Of a DNA stretch of 64,000 nucleotides, positions 34,543 through 44,520 are shown one piece after another. Within the stretch, counting starts at the first letter, position 1, and every line of letters starts with the position of its first letter. The translations under genes and the position numbers were made by a program. The notes beneath the pieces were generated by a model. That model saw nothing but the letters and a program-made list of their open reading frames with translations. It was not told where the DNA came from and made no database searches. This DNA comes from Centrapalus pauciflorus (taxonomy: Eukaryota > Streptophyta > Magnoliopsida > Asterales > Asteraceae): the NCBI GenBank assembly GCA_020465985.1, contig JAANYP010001803.1, positions 124,001 through 188,000 on the forward strand, given 5' to 3'.

Positions 34543-35422
34543 CTGATTAAGAATATGAAGATCTTAGAGGTGGAAACTGAACACGGATGGGTTGGACTGA
34601 AAACAGAAGGTTCTGAATTCGGATGGTTGAATTCGGATGAACAATGTTTTGGATGGGGGAACCGAATTCGGATGGGTTGATTTCGGATGGTGAACAGTAA
34701 TTCGGATGGCTATGGTTCGGATGAGGATCAAGTTCGGAAGTGGTCCTAATTCGGATGAACAGTACTACGGGTGGGGACCAAGTTCGGTTGACCTAATTTC
34801 GGATGGACCTAATGGACCGAATTCGGATGAACAGTGGAAGGACCGAATTCAGATGGACCGAAATGGGTGAGGTCTGAAATTGGAAAATTTTAAGAACAAG
34901 TCCCAACAGTGAAAGATGGAAAGCCTGATCTGAACTTCGGATGGTCCGAAGTTCGGATGGGACCGAAGTGTGGTCCGAATTAGGCTTATGGTGGTCCGAA
35001 ATTCACCTAAGGAAGGTCCGAATTGGACCGAAATGAGGTCCGAATTAGGATGATTTGAGGTCCGAAATGCTACAGTAGTAATCCGAAATACAGCAGGTTT
35101 TTTACGATTTCTAAGGCAGAATGAGCAGAATTCGATTTTTATCAGTTTTAAAGCCTGAAAACAGTTCTAAATGATTTATAAACTATTTTAAACACTTTTG
35201 GTGATTTAAAACAACCTAAAAAACACTTAAAGATAGCATGAACACGTGAAAAACGCACTTAAACAACTCATATTTTCAAACTTAATAATGGTCGATTCTT
35301 GATGATTTTAACAAAGATATGGAACTAAATGAGTTTAAAATAAGTAGAGAATGATAATGTGATGTTTATATGACCATTATAACATAAGAAACACGAAAAA
35401 ACAAAGGAAATGAAGATCTAAC
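34543..35422 (-). other. Predicted intron in the element B 5' leader
   Basis: Between the primer binding site and gag: donor CATGTCG|GTTAGATCT at 35422 and acceptor ATTCTTAATCAG at 34543, a few bases before the gag start. No open frame fills it. It contains the third palindrome cluster. Confidence 0.4.
34600..35090. repeat. Degenerate CCGAATTCGG palindrome cluster (array 3)
   Basis: Two exact cores (34662 and 34817) lie among about twenty degenerate half-sites such as TTCGGATG, GGTCCGAA and CCGAATTCAG. Motif density fades toward 35090. Confidence 0.85.
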
Positions 35423-35503
35423 CGACATGAGATGAAGAACACGAAGAACACTTTCAAAAACCCAGCAGAATCCGAACAAGTCAGTTTAAATCCACCCCTC
35501 TGA

Positions 35504-35515
35504 GCTCTGATACCA
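35504..35515 (-). other. Primer binding site of element B
   Basis: The minus-strand TGGTATCAGAGC is complementary to the 3' end of plant initiator Met-tRNA and lies two bases inside the 5' LTR. Confidence 0.93.
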
Positions 35516-35517
35516 AT

Positions 35518-35864
35518 TGTAATGATGTATTCCCGTATATTTTCAGCACCTTAATGATATTCTTATCATATACATGAAGAAACAAGCTCAATAAATGTAA
35601 TATGATGAAGAAGAGACAATATGAATGTTGAGAGAATAAGACAATATGGCGGCTGTAGCTTTTGATTCAAATGTCAACCGTGTCTTTTGAAAAGTAACCC
35701 TAGGAGCCTTTTCTAGGCTCCTTTAATTAACTTACATAACATGACACTTTTGGCCCCTACACTTTGCATAAACATAAATTACATAGAAATAAAATACAAG
35801 ACAAATTACAAAGACAATAAATATTACAAAACAACTCCTAAGATCGAAATAAATAAATCTAACA
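35518..35864 (-). repeat. 5' LTR of element B
   Basis: 347 bp; on the minus strand it begins TGTTAGATTTATTTATTTCG and ends CATCATTACA. It is near-identical to the 3' LTR and is flanked outside by TCCTC (35865-35869). Confidence 0.96.
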
Positions 35865-37600
35865 TCCTCCAACACAAGTACTTAAGCAACGATCTCACAG
35901 AATCTTTGATCATTCGAATGATTGTAAAGATGTTGTATCTTTATTGTCAAGAGCAGGTATCAAGCCTTCTAAGTCACTAAAATAGTGAATGCATTTAGAG
36001 GCAAGGAAGAGGACAAACTTACCCGAGTTTAGTGTTTTACAATTGGCAACGATGAAAGAAAAACTAATGTAAGAAAAGAGTGTTATGAAATTATCATGCA
36101 TTTTCAAGAAAAGTCCGAGCTTGAAAAGGATTTTTATTTTGCAATGGATTTGAGCATGGAGGGCACAATAAGAAATATATTTTGGGCGGATGGACGATCG
36201 AGATCCTCTTATCGTCAAATTGGTGACAGTATTGTATTCGATGTAAATTACAAGACTAATAAATTTAGTTGCTTCATTTGTAGGAGTAAATCATTATGGC
36301 CAGTCTATTTTATTTGGAGCAACGTTGTTGGAGAATGAGAGTGAGACAATATTCACATGGTTGTTCAAGCAATGTCTAAAATGCATGCATAAATGTCCAC
36401 CCATTTCGATTATCACTAGTCAAGATATTACTATGGGTAAAGCTATCGCAACGGTTTTTCGAATCGCAAGACATCGTTTTTGTGCTTGGCATATTCAAAA
36501 GCATGTTATGGAGCATCTTCAACCATTTCAGTCTCGATACGATGATTTTTCAAGACACATACACATGATGAGTCAAAAGCCAAAATGTTGAAGATTTCGA
36601 ATCAAGATGGGATGAATTGAAGGAGAAATATTACATTGGAGATGATACTTGGTTGGGAAACATGTATGAGTTGCATCATCATTGGGTAAAATAATATTTT
36701 AAAGATACATTTTTTGATGCCATGACAACTAGTGGACGAAGTAAAAGCATACACTCATTTTTTGATGGTTTTGTGAACTCTAAAACGATGTTAAATGTTT
36801 TGTACTACAATATGAAAAGGTTGTAAGTTCACGAAGAGATGCAGAAGAAGACCAAGATTTTAGAATGGCAAATTCCGAACCGACATTGCATGATGATCAT
36901 CCAATTGAAGCAATGATAGCAGAATGTTATACTCGAAATATTTATGATATCTTCAAGAAAGAGTGGAAGCTAGCTTTGATTGTGGCCACAAAACATTCAA
37001 CAAGGATTATTATATGCATGTTGGATCTTTAAAGGGTAATAAAGAAAACTCGAAACTTGTAGAATATAAAGTCACTTCAGATTTTTTTTGCTAGTTCTTC
37101 TTATGTGAAGTTTGAGACTTGTGGAATCTTGTGCGAACACATTTTCTATATTATGAGGAGAAAGTTAGTAAATCAATATATATTACCAAGGTGGACGATG
37201 AAAACATCGTATAATGTGGAAGTAGTGAAACCGAATGGAATTGTAGTAATGGTGATGCCACCGAAGAAGTTAACTTATTAACTTTATGGTCTGTTTGAGC
37301 CAAATTTAACAGATTGCTTGAGGATGGACGAGATTCCCTCATAGAAATTGAGAAAGTTGATGCTTTTCTTAATGATCTTTTGAAAGAAAAAGAAAAAGAA
37401 GGAATAAGTCAAGAGTTGAGTTGGATACAAATTTTAGTTCTACGATACTAGGGAACACCTCACATCATATTTTAGTTTCTGATCCCGTAAATCCTATCAA
37501 GACAAAAAGACAACCAAAAGTCGGGCATGGAAGTGGCTTTGGATTTGAGAAAAATAAGGAATTATGGGTATTGTAAAGGAAAGGGTCATTACATTTTCCC
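35865..37600 (+). pseudogene. FAR1/FHY3-like pseudogene, part 2 (MULE-type transposase domain, SWIM finger, half a zinc knuckle)
   Basis: It resumes directly after element B. In order: the rest of the FAR1 domain (SHRIFDHSNDCKDVVSLLS, about 35895-35955); a transposase-derived core with KDFYFAMDLSMEGTIRNIFW (about 36130-36185), ENESETIFTWLFKQCL and TVFRIARHRFCAWHIQKHV (about 36450-36510); DFESRWDELKEKY near 36600; a SWIM-type finger KFETCGILCEHIFYIMRRK (about 37100-37160); and the start of a C-terminal zinc knuckle, YCKGKGHYI (37568-37594). Several stops and frame changes (for example near 36590, 36690 and 37030) make it a pseudogene. The knuckle breaks off at about 37595, where copia integrase sequence begins; its missing end appears at 55535 on the other strand. 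Confidence 0.85.
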
Positions 37601-37601
37601 T

Positions 37602-39884
37602 CAAAACATATCCTTAGTGGTGAAAAGGTTCAACAAGACTCCCTATGAGTTAATCAAAGGGAGGAGGCCAAACATTAGTTATTTCCATGTGTTTGGATGC
37701 CCCTACTTCATTCTGAATCAGAGGGACCAACTGGCAAAATTTGAACCCAAAGCTGATAAAGGTGTGTTTGTTGGATATTCTGCTATCTCTAAAGCCTACA
37801 GAGTATACAACTACAAAAGAAAGGTTATAGATGAATCTATCAATATCACCTTTGAGGAGTCTAGGAGTGCCCCCACCAAAGCTGTTCCTGAATCCGTTTC
37901 AGGAGAGTTCAGCTTTGATGATCTCATGCATTCGATCAATGAAGAAAAGGACTCAAAAGCTTCCATTTCACCCAGAGTGGAACATGTTAATCACAATGGA
38001 CATGATTATGATTATGTTGATACACCCTGTGTGAATAAGTGTACTGACATAATTAATATACCATTTCAAGAACCAATCAATGCTGATTTCCCTGGATCCT
38101 CTATTGATGTGTTCAACAATAGAGACTCATGTTCAACAGGTGAACAGGCTCAAGATAACAAGGTATCTGAAAATCTTGAAAGCTGTTCGACAAGACCTGA
38201 TGAAGATGAAAATGATATAGGAGAATCTTCATTGGAACATGATCCTAAGTGGATCAGATGTCACCACAATGATTAAATAATTGGTGACATCAACAAAGGG
38301 GTACAAACAAGATGGGACAGCTTAGGAAACTTTTGTATTTTTTCTAGCTTTGTGTCCCTGATGGACCCAAAGAAAGTGGATGATGCTTTAAAAGATGCCA
38401 ATTGGATCACTGCCATGCAAGAAGAGCTCAATCAGTTTGAGAGAAATAAAGTATGGAAGCTGGTCCTTGTTCCTAAAGGTAAGACCATAATTGGCACCAA
38501 GTGGGTTTTCAGAAACAAAATGGATGAGAAAGGTCATGTCATTAGAAATAAGGCAAGATTGGTTGCTCAAGGGTATAGACAGGAAGAAGTGATAGACTAT
38601 GATGAAACGTTTGCTCCAGTGGCCAGGTTAGAAGCAATTCGTTTGTTTCTAGCCTATGCTGCCCACAAGAGCATGAAGGTATTTCAAATGGATGTGAAGA
38701 GTGTATTTTTGAATGGTAAGTTGTAGGAAGAAGTATATGTCAAGCAGCCTCCAAGTTTTGAAAGTGAACAACATCCAGGTTTTGTCTATAAGTTGGACAA
38801 AGCTCTGTATGGTCTAAAACAAGCCCCTAGAGCTTGGTATGACACTCTTACTGATTTTTATGAGCAATGGCTACTCCAGAGGTAAAGTGGATACCACATT
38901 GTTCATATAGAAGGTGAAGTCTGATATTATGCTTGTTCAAATTTATGTGGATGACATAATATTTGGATCTACTAATGAGCAGTTATGCAATAATTTTTCA
39001 CTACTCATGAAATCAAAATATGAAATGAGTATGATGGGTGGACTTACTTTCTTTCTAGGATTACAGGTTAAACAAACCTCAAATGGAATATTTATTAATC
39101 AAAGAAAGTATACTTTAGATCTTTTGAAAAAGTTTAAATTTGATCAAAGTTTTCCCATCATAACCCCAATGGCAACCAATGTAAAATTGGATGTTGATGC
39201 CAGAGGCAAAGCTGTTTCAGTAACAGCTTACAGAGGCATGATTGGGAGCTTGCTTTACTTAACTGCTAGTAGACCAGATATCATGTTTGCTACCTGTTTA
39301 TGTGCTAGGTTTCAAGCTGATTCTAAGGAATCACATCTAGCTGCTGTGAAAAGAATCTTCAGATACCTAAAGGGCACACCAGATTTGGGTCTTTCGTATC
39401 CTAAAGACTCCAGCCTTGAATTAATTAGCTATTCAGATTCTGATTGCAGGATGCAGGCTAGACAGGAAAAGCACAACAGGTGGATGTCAACTTCTTGGTG
39501 GAAAGTTGATCAGTTGGTGTAGCAAGAAGCAGAACTCAGTTTCTACTTCTACTGCTGAAGCTGAGTACATTGCTGCTGGAAGCAGCTGTGGGCAGATTCT
39601 ATGGATGCAGTATCAGCTTGAGGATTATGGACTTGTATATAGGAAAACTCCTATTCTGTATGATAATACAAGTGTCATATCTATTTCCAATAATCCTTCA
39701 TTCCAGAACAAAGCATATAGAAGTCAGAATTCACTTTATCAGAGATCACATCCAGAAAGGTAATGTGGAGGTAAGTTTTATTTCCACAGATGAACAACTT
39801 GCAGACATTTTCACCAGACCTCTTGATGAAAACAGGTTTAATTACCTTGTAAGCAAGATGGGCATGTTAAATAAAAGTAACTAA
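37602..39884 (+). pseudogene. Pol fragment of element C: integrase C-terminus, reverse transcriptase, RNase H
   Basis: It starts LVVKRFNKTPYELIKGRRP and FHVFGCPYFILN (integrase C-terminal region). Next is a Ser/Glu-rich linker, then RT with WITAMQEELNQFERNKVWKL, MDVKSVFLNGKL (about 38690-38723) and YVDDIIFGSTN (about 38944-38976). RNase H has YSDSDCR, STSTAEAEYIAAGSSCGQIL and DIFTRPLDENRFNYLVSKMG, a complete C-terminus ending at 39884. Damage: TAA at 38274-38276, TAG at 38724-38726, shifts between 38850 and 38914, a shift near 39450 in RNase H, and another near 39740. Confidence 0.92.
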
Positions 39885-40573
39885 GTGTCATTGATGCTCT
39901 AAAATATCGCATGTTCAAACTGTTCAGATTTCTCAGAACGGCTTGGACAGAACAGGCTCTACTTGTTCTGTACTTAGCCAATTTCTGAAAACTTGGACAG
40001 CTTGGAGGTATAACAGGCTTGGCAACATATGTTTTGATCTCAAACCTGTTCTGTTGTACAAACCTCTAACCTGCTCACTCTCTCAACCTGTCATACAAGA
40101 CATTGTCTTGTAACCTGATCAGCTATTGAACAGAAACCTGTTTTCATCTAGCTGTATAGGTTGAATGAACAGCTTGGGGATGATCAGTTTACGATGAAAC
40201 CTGCTTATCACAGGTTTGAACAACAGCTTGGAACATCAGTTTTAATTACCTTTCTTCGTGTTTAAGTTTCTTAAATTATGTATTTATTTAACTTAATTAC
40301 CTGCGGATAATGTTTGTTAACGTGTGTTAGTAGTTAAAAAGAGTCAAGTGGTCTGATAACCATTATGGACATGACAAACCGTTCCGTTTTCCATTAAAGA
40401 ACATTTCAAATCAACCGCCTAAACCTTTCTTTCTCCTACTCACTCATATTCAAATCCTATAACTACCTCTATCACTGTTTCATCATCTTCTTCTTCTCTA
40501 CTGCTTCCATAACTACCTGAAAAACCCTAAATCGACTAAGTGTCAAGAAATCCTTCATTCTACTACTTTTCAA
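39885..40573 (+). promoter_or_regulatory. Spacer with probable internal promoter and leader of the element C 3' ORF
   Basis: The first 350 bp are rich in a family-specific half-site (AACCTGTTC, GAACAG, CAGCTTGG), also found in this family's LTRs. From about 40400 the sequence becomes C/T-rich, with CTTTCTTTCTCCTACTCAC, CATCATCTTCTTCTTCTC and AAAACCCTAAATCGAC, a typical plant 5' leader with a telo-box-like AAACCCTAA. It ends at the ATG at 40574. I see no intron here, unlike elements A and B. Confidence 0.4.
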
Positions 40574-40636
40574 ATGGCTCACCAAAACAACCCTGTGCTA
40601 CCAGTATTCGTCGGTGACGATGTTCAAAAACATCAT
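40574..40636 (+). pseudogene. 3' ORF of element C, first 21 codons (interrupted by the gypsy element)
   Basis: It starts with MAHQNNPVLPVFVGDDVQKH and stops at the ATCAT target duplication of the gypsy element. The reading resumes in the same frame after 49794 with IVTTMLTLKPPSTYIANL, so the gypsy insertion split an existing ORF. Confidence 0.8.
40632..40636 (+). repeat. Target site duplication of the gypsy element, left copy
   Basis: ATCAT here matches ATCAT at 49790-49794, directly outside the LTR ends. Confidence 0.93.
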
Positions 40637-41499
40637 TGTAACATCCTTGGATTTAAATTATTGTATTTGAAGTTATTAAGTTTTAATATGTAATTTAAGT
40701 TGAATTATGAAAGTTGGTACGGAATTTGGATTAATTATAAAGTTTGTTGTATTATTTGGAAATTTAGAAATTTCAATTTATTTAAGTGAAAATAATTATT
40801 TAAGTATTAAGGATAATAAATAAAAGATAGAAATCTTTTATTTTATAAATCAGTATTTTATGGAACCGGATAAGTGAAGGGGTTAATGAGCCAAAAGATT
40901 AAAGTGGTGAATAAAAGGAATGGAAGACAAATTTTGTCTTTCATTTTCACCAAGCACTTTCTCTCTCTAAAATCTCTCTCTCGGCTCTCTCTCTCTCTAA
41001 AAAACGATCAAAGATCACAAAAGTTGGAATTTGAAGCTAAAAGTTTGGATTCAAGTTACAAAGAAGGATCTATAAACACTGCAATTGAAGATTTGAGGTA
41101 AAAATCTTCTATATTTCGGATTATTGAACATTTTTGGTTCGGTTTTGGATGAACTTTGAATCACTGATTTTGATTTCAATTGTCAATGCATGTGTTATGT
41201 TATCATGGATTCATGTAAATCGAGTGTATGAGATACTATGTACAAAGTTTCAGGTCTTGATTCAACCCGAAAGTATGATTTCTAGGAAACACTATGTGTT
41301 TTAGTGTGTGTGTTCGATGGATGATAAAAAGGGTCAAAAAGGATTGAATTTGGTATGAAAGCATGCTAATGTAAGTCTTAAAATGGTTGAAAACCAGTAT
41401 ATTTTAGTTGGCATTAGTTGTTTCATGCATTGATTGAGTACAAAAATGATGGAAATTAAATCTGGAAATAATAAAACTGCACAAGTTCGAACAAGCAGA

Positions 41500-41815
41500 T
41501 GATGCGAATTCGGATCCATGATGAACTCGGATCTGGTCCTAGTTCGTATGGGTCCGAAATGATAAACATGCAAAACAGAAAAATATATTTCAAGTGTTGA
41601 ACTCGGATGGGGGTCCGAATTCGTTTTGGGGACCGAATTCGGATGAGGTCCAAATTGCAATGGTCCGAATTGGGACCTAATGGGGTCCGAAATTGACATT
41701 GTCCGAAAATAAAGGAGTCCGAATTGGGGCTTATATGTATGGACCGAATTGGGATTTATGGAGGATCCGAATTGGGGATCCGAATTCGAGTGGGGTCCGA
41801 ATTCGGACATAGATC
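41500..41815. repeat. CCGAATTCGG palindrome cluster (array 4, gypsy 5' LTR)
   Basis: Exact cores at 41633 and 41797, plus many degenerate half-sites (TCCGAATTGG, TCCGAATTCGAG, TCCGAAATTG). Confidence 0.9.
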
Positions 41816-42307
41816 CGAAATTGGGACCAAAACTTTGCAATTATTATAAAATTAAGTTTTATGAGATTAAACAAGTTATTGACACGATGTGTTGTTACAA
41901 CTGACTAACAGGTCCCTTGTGGTGTTGTTTAACCCACAGTGGGGTACTTTGTGATCCGGTTGAAATTCCGAGGAGAAATAATATTAATCTGGAGTTTAAT
42001 AACGCACCCACTGTGAGTACCTTTGATTTTAACATTGCTGCATCTGCATTATGTTTGCATTGCCTGCTGAGGCATGTTGTTTCATATTCGTTTGGCATTC
42101 TACTAACATGCGTATATGTTGATGCACATTCATACTTGTTGCATGTCCGTTCATTTGTTGTGCATCCTATCGATGGACCTGCGTGGTCGCATCTGTACTC
42201 TGATGTTACTGTGCTATATGACCAAGAGTTTGACACCTCTGTGGTCAGGATAGACAGTAGGTCATCCCCGATGTAATGTCTGCCTCAGATGGTTGGTTAT
42301 TCTTATG

Positions 42308-42359
42308 CCGAGTGTCAGCTCGAAGGAGCTGCGGCTCGGGTTTGCGTACTTGGAGTACG
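42308..42359 (+). other. Two adjacent perfect-stem hairpins in the LTR
   Basis: CCGAG(TGTC)AGCTC-GAAG-GAGCT(GCGG)CTCGG forms a two-step stem at 42308-42339. It is followed by CGTACT-TGG-AGTACG at 42345-42359. The same two hairpins are unchanged in the 3' LTR (from 49296). Function unknown. Confidence 0.6.
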
Positions 42360-42806
42360 TGTGGGGTATACGGTATGTGTTACTGCGGTTACCCTGGGTG
42401 GCATCATAATGATTTGTAGAATGTGTAAAATCATTTGGTATTCACTAAGCTTTAGCTTACCCCTTCAGTTGTTACATTTTTACAGGAAAAGGGAAATCCG
42501 CTGCGGGACCGTCTAGCTAGGACGTTTATTGAAGTGTTTGAAGATTTCCACTGTTTAGCTTGGTATTTGTTTTATGAAAACAATGTTGTAATAATTTGGG
42601 AATGATGTAATACAGTTTGAGTTTATAGACTTAGACATGTAACCTATGTAGCACCGTAGGGTGTATGACACATTTGTATTATTTCATGTACTGTTATGCT
42701 TCCGCAATTTAATTAAGATATCAGATTATTATGCAATCTGTTTGATGGTGAATAATCCTGGGTAAATTGTAATTGGTGGTTAACGTGGCAAGGGCGTCAC
42801 AGCTTA

Positions 42807-42819
42807 TGGTATCAGAGCC
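42807..42819 (+). other. Primer binding site of the gypsy element
   Basis: TGGTATCAGAGCC, five bases after the 5' LTR, complementary to plant initiator Met-tRNA. Confidence 0.93.
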
Positions 42820-43020
42820 AGGTTTGAGATTCAAGTGTCCGTGAGGTCTTGGTCTCAAACATTAAGTGATGACATGTAGTGATTCTAAGTAATGATCTGA
42901 ACTAAGATAGGTTACGATCTAGTAATCATAAGAATATTGACTATCATACGGGACAATTGGGTGGTGTCTATAAATTAATGACATGTTACTAAATAAGTTA
43001 TATGTTTCATATTTCAGAAC

Positions 43021-44520
43021 ATGTCTGGAGGAATGACACCTGAAGAGACGAGAGAAATGATGCTAGCCATGATGGCTGAGCAAAGAGAGATGATACAAGA
43101 TCAATTTCGGGCTCGAGATGAGGCCGAAGCTAAGCGAAGAGAAGAGAAAAGAAGGAATAAGGAAAGAGAGGGAAATAATGACGAGCAAGATGACAACACT
43201 GGGTCATCTAATAAGCCCAGGGGTTGTCGTTTCAAGGACTTTAAGGGAAATGGAGCAGTCGAATTCAATGGACTGGGGGATGCTGTTACTGCATTGGAGT
43301 GGATAACAGCTACAGAAAGGACTTTCCGAATCAGCGATTATGCTGAGAAGGATATGGTCCGATTCGCTACTGCCATGTTCACCAAAGACGCAATAATGTG
43401 GTGGAACTCGATGGTAAATGCACTAACAATGGAGAAGGTTGATGTAATGAAATGGGCTGAGTTCACCGAAATTTTTACTCAGCAGTACTGCCCGGCCGAT
43501 GAGCGCCGAAGACTTGAAGCTAAGTTCATGACGCTGATTCAGGGGACTAAGTCTGTGTCCCAGTATGCTGTAGAGTTTACGAGGCTGAGTTTGTTCGCGC
43601 CTCATCAAGTGGATACCGAGGAAAGGAAAGTGACCAGGTTTGAGGCTGGTCTTGATTTGGAAATCCGGAGGGTGATGAGCAATGTATGCTACCCCACATT
43701 TGCTGGTCTATTGGAAGCCGCCAGAAATGTGGAACAGATTCTAAGTATGTCCGGATATGTGATGGTTTCCGCTGCTGCTTCAGCTAATCCAACTCAACCC
43801 TCACCACCGAAACGTCAGCGTGAAGGAGGTTATTCTGGTTCTTCACGATCTTCGCAGTACTCGCCACAACAGTCCTTTCGTCGACAGTCTAGTTCTTCTG
43901 GTCATGCACGTGCTTACTCCATCAACACCGAGCCCCAGTATTGTAACAAGTGTCATCTGGAACACTTCGGCAAGTGCACCAACGGGCGTGCGTGTTTTTG
44001 CTGCGGAGAGTTGGGCCACTTTCAGAATGAATGCCCACGGAGATCTGATGCTTGCCATAAGTGTGGAGTATGGGGGCACTATAGTCGGAATTGTCGAAAG
44101 AATGCTCCAGCAGTTGGTGCTCCAACATCAACACGATCTTCAGGAGGTTCAAGCGGCGGTTCAGTTAACCGAGGACGGGGTCAGTCGCAAAGGGCACCGG
44201 CTCGTGCATTTCAAATCACTGCAGAGGAGGCTAGGGAAAACCCGGAGGTGGTCACGGGTATGTTTATTGTAAACTCTTTACCTGCAAGAGTGTTATTTGA
44301 CTCGGGTGCCAATAGATCGTTTGTATCTACTATGTTTGCTCAACAATTGTCTATGCTTTTATCAAAGTTATCTGCTGTACTAGATATTGAAACTGCTAGT
44401 AATACTCTAGTCAAAGTAGATCATGTATACCGTAACTGCACCCTAGTGATTGAAGATGTAGTCTTCAATTTGGACTTGATTCCGATCGAGTTAAGAGAAC
44501 GAAGCCCACATAGTATGTAA
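43021..44520 (+). CDS. Gag and protease N-terminal part of the gypsy element
   Basis: 499 codons from MSGGMTPEETREMM. The ATG follows ATATTTCAG|AAC, a likely splice acceptor, which supports this start. Features: a charged N-terminal helix (about 15-60); a retrotransposon gag domain (about 75-190, with ALEWITATERTFRI and AIMWWNSMV); a Ser/Gln-rich segment; two zinc knuckles, CFCCGELGHFQNEC and CHKCGVWGHYSRNC (about 325-358); an aspartic protease active site LFDSGANRSFVS (about 424-435). The frame leaves the family pattern after LIPIEL and ends six to eight codons later. The second conserved protease block is missing, and the pol reading resumes in another frame within a few bases (about 44493). 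The stop is therefore the result of an internal deletion and not a natural end. Confidence 0.85.
   Translation: MSGGMTPEETREMMLAMMAEQREMIQDQFRARDEAEAKRREEKRRNKEREGNNDEQDDNTGSSNKPRGCRFKDFKGNGAVEFNGLGDAVTALEWITATERTFRISDYAEKDMVRFATAMFTKDAIMWWNSMVNALTMEKVDVMKWAEFTEIFTQQYCPADERRRLEAKFMTLIQGTKSVSQYAVEFTRLSLFAPHQVDTEERKVTRFEAGLDLEIRRVMSNVCYPTFAGLLEAARNVEQILSMSGYVMVSAAASANPTQPSPPKRQREGGYSGSSRSSQYSPQQSFRRQSSSSGHARAYSINTEPQYCNKCHLEHFGKCTNGRACFCCGELGHFQNECPRRSDACHKCGVWGHYSRNCRKNAPAVGAPTSTRSSGGSSGGSVNRGRGQSQRAPARAFQITAEEARENPEVVTGMFIVNSLPARVLFDSGANRSFVSTMFAQQLSMLLSKLSAVLDIETASNTLVKVDHVYRNCTLVIEDVVFNLDLIPIELRERSPHSM

Larger units (their letters stand above)
22445..35864 (-). mobile_element. Element B: complete SIRE-like Ty1/copia retrotransposon, 13.4 kb
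   Basis: It has two LTRs of 347 bp that differ, by eye, at one position near the end, a 5-bp TCCTC target duplication, a tRNA-iMet-type primer binding site and a polypurine tract. Order on the minus strand: 5' LTR, leader with palindromes, gag with a CCHC knuckle, a long coiled-coil region, protease, integrase, reverse transcriptase, truncated RNase H, a noncoding segment with promoter and intron features, a long 3' ORF, and the 3' LTR. The integrase-before-RT order defines Ty1/copia. The extra 3' ORF and large size fit the SIRE/Maximus lineage. It is very young by its LTRs, yet its coding region has several breaks. It interrupts a FAR1-like pseudogene. Confidence 0.95.
37602..40636 (+). mobile_element. 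Element C, part 1: 3' half of a SIRE-like copia element up to the gypsy insertion
   Basis: It begins abruptly inside integrase, at the position where the minus-strand element D stops. It runs through the integrase C-terminus, RT and RNase H (to 39884), a spacer, and the first 21 codons of a 3' ORF. It continues at 49790-55378 beyond the gypsy element. Together with 55536-60199 it makes one complete element, rearranged by an inversion (see findings). Confidence 0.85.
41098..42485 (+). other. Predicted intron inside the gypsy 5' LTR
   Basis: Donor GATTTGAG|GTAAAAATC and acceptor ACATTTTTACAG|GAAAAGG. Equivalent sites exist in the 3' LTR (48028-49473) and in the second Tekay-like LTR (61412-63144), although the sequence between them is diverged. 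A GGTTCGGTTTTGG motif occurs about 35 nt after the donor, and the palindrome cluster lies in the first half. No coding frame is conserved across the three. Confidence 0.6.
40637..42801 (+). repeat. 5' LTR of the gypsy element (2165 bp)
   Basis: A TATA-like TTTTATAAATC lies near 40853 and a CT-rich start-site-like patch (CTCTCTCTCGGCTCTCTCTC) near 40966-41000. A predicted intron follows (41098-42485). Its last ~900 bp are nearly identical to the 3' LTR, while much of the first ~1.2 kb is strongly diverged. Confidence 0.93.

Noticed and set aside
41917..42516. Two open frames (119 and 75 codons) repeated in both gypsy LTRs
   Set aside because: They are duplicated only because the LTRs are. They lie in the predicted intron, have no recognisable domain, and the longer one is interrupted in the 3' LTR.
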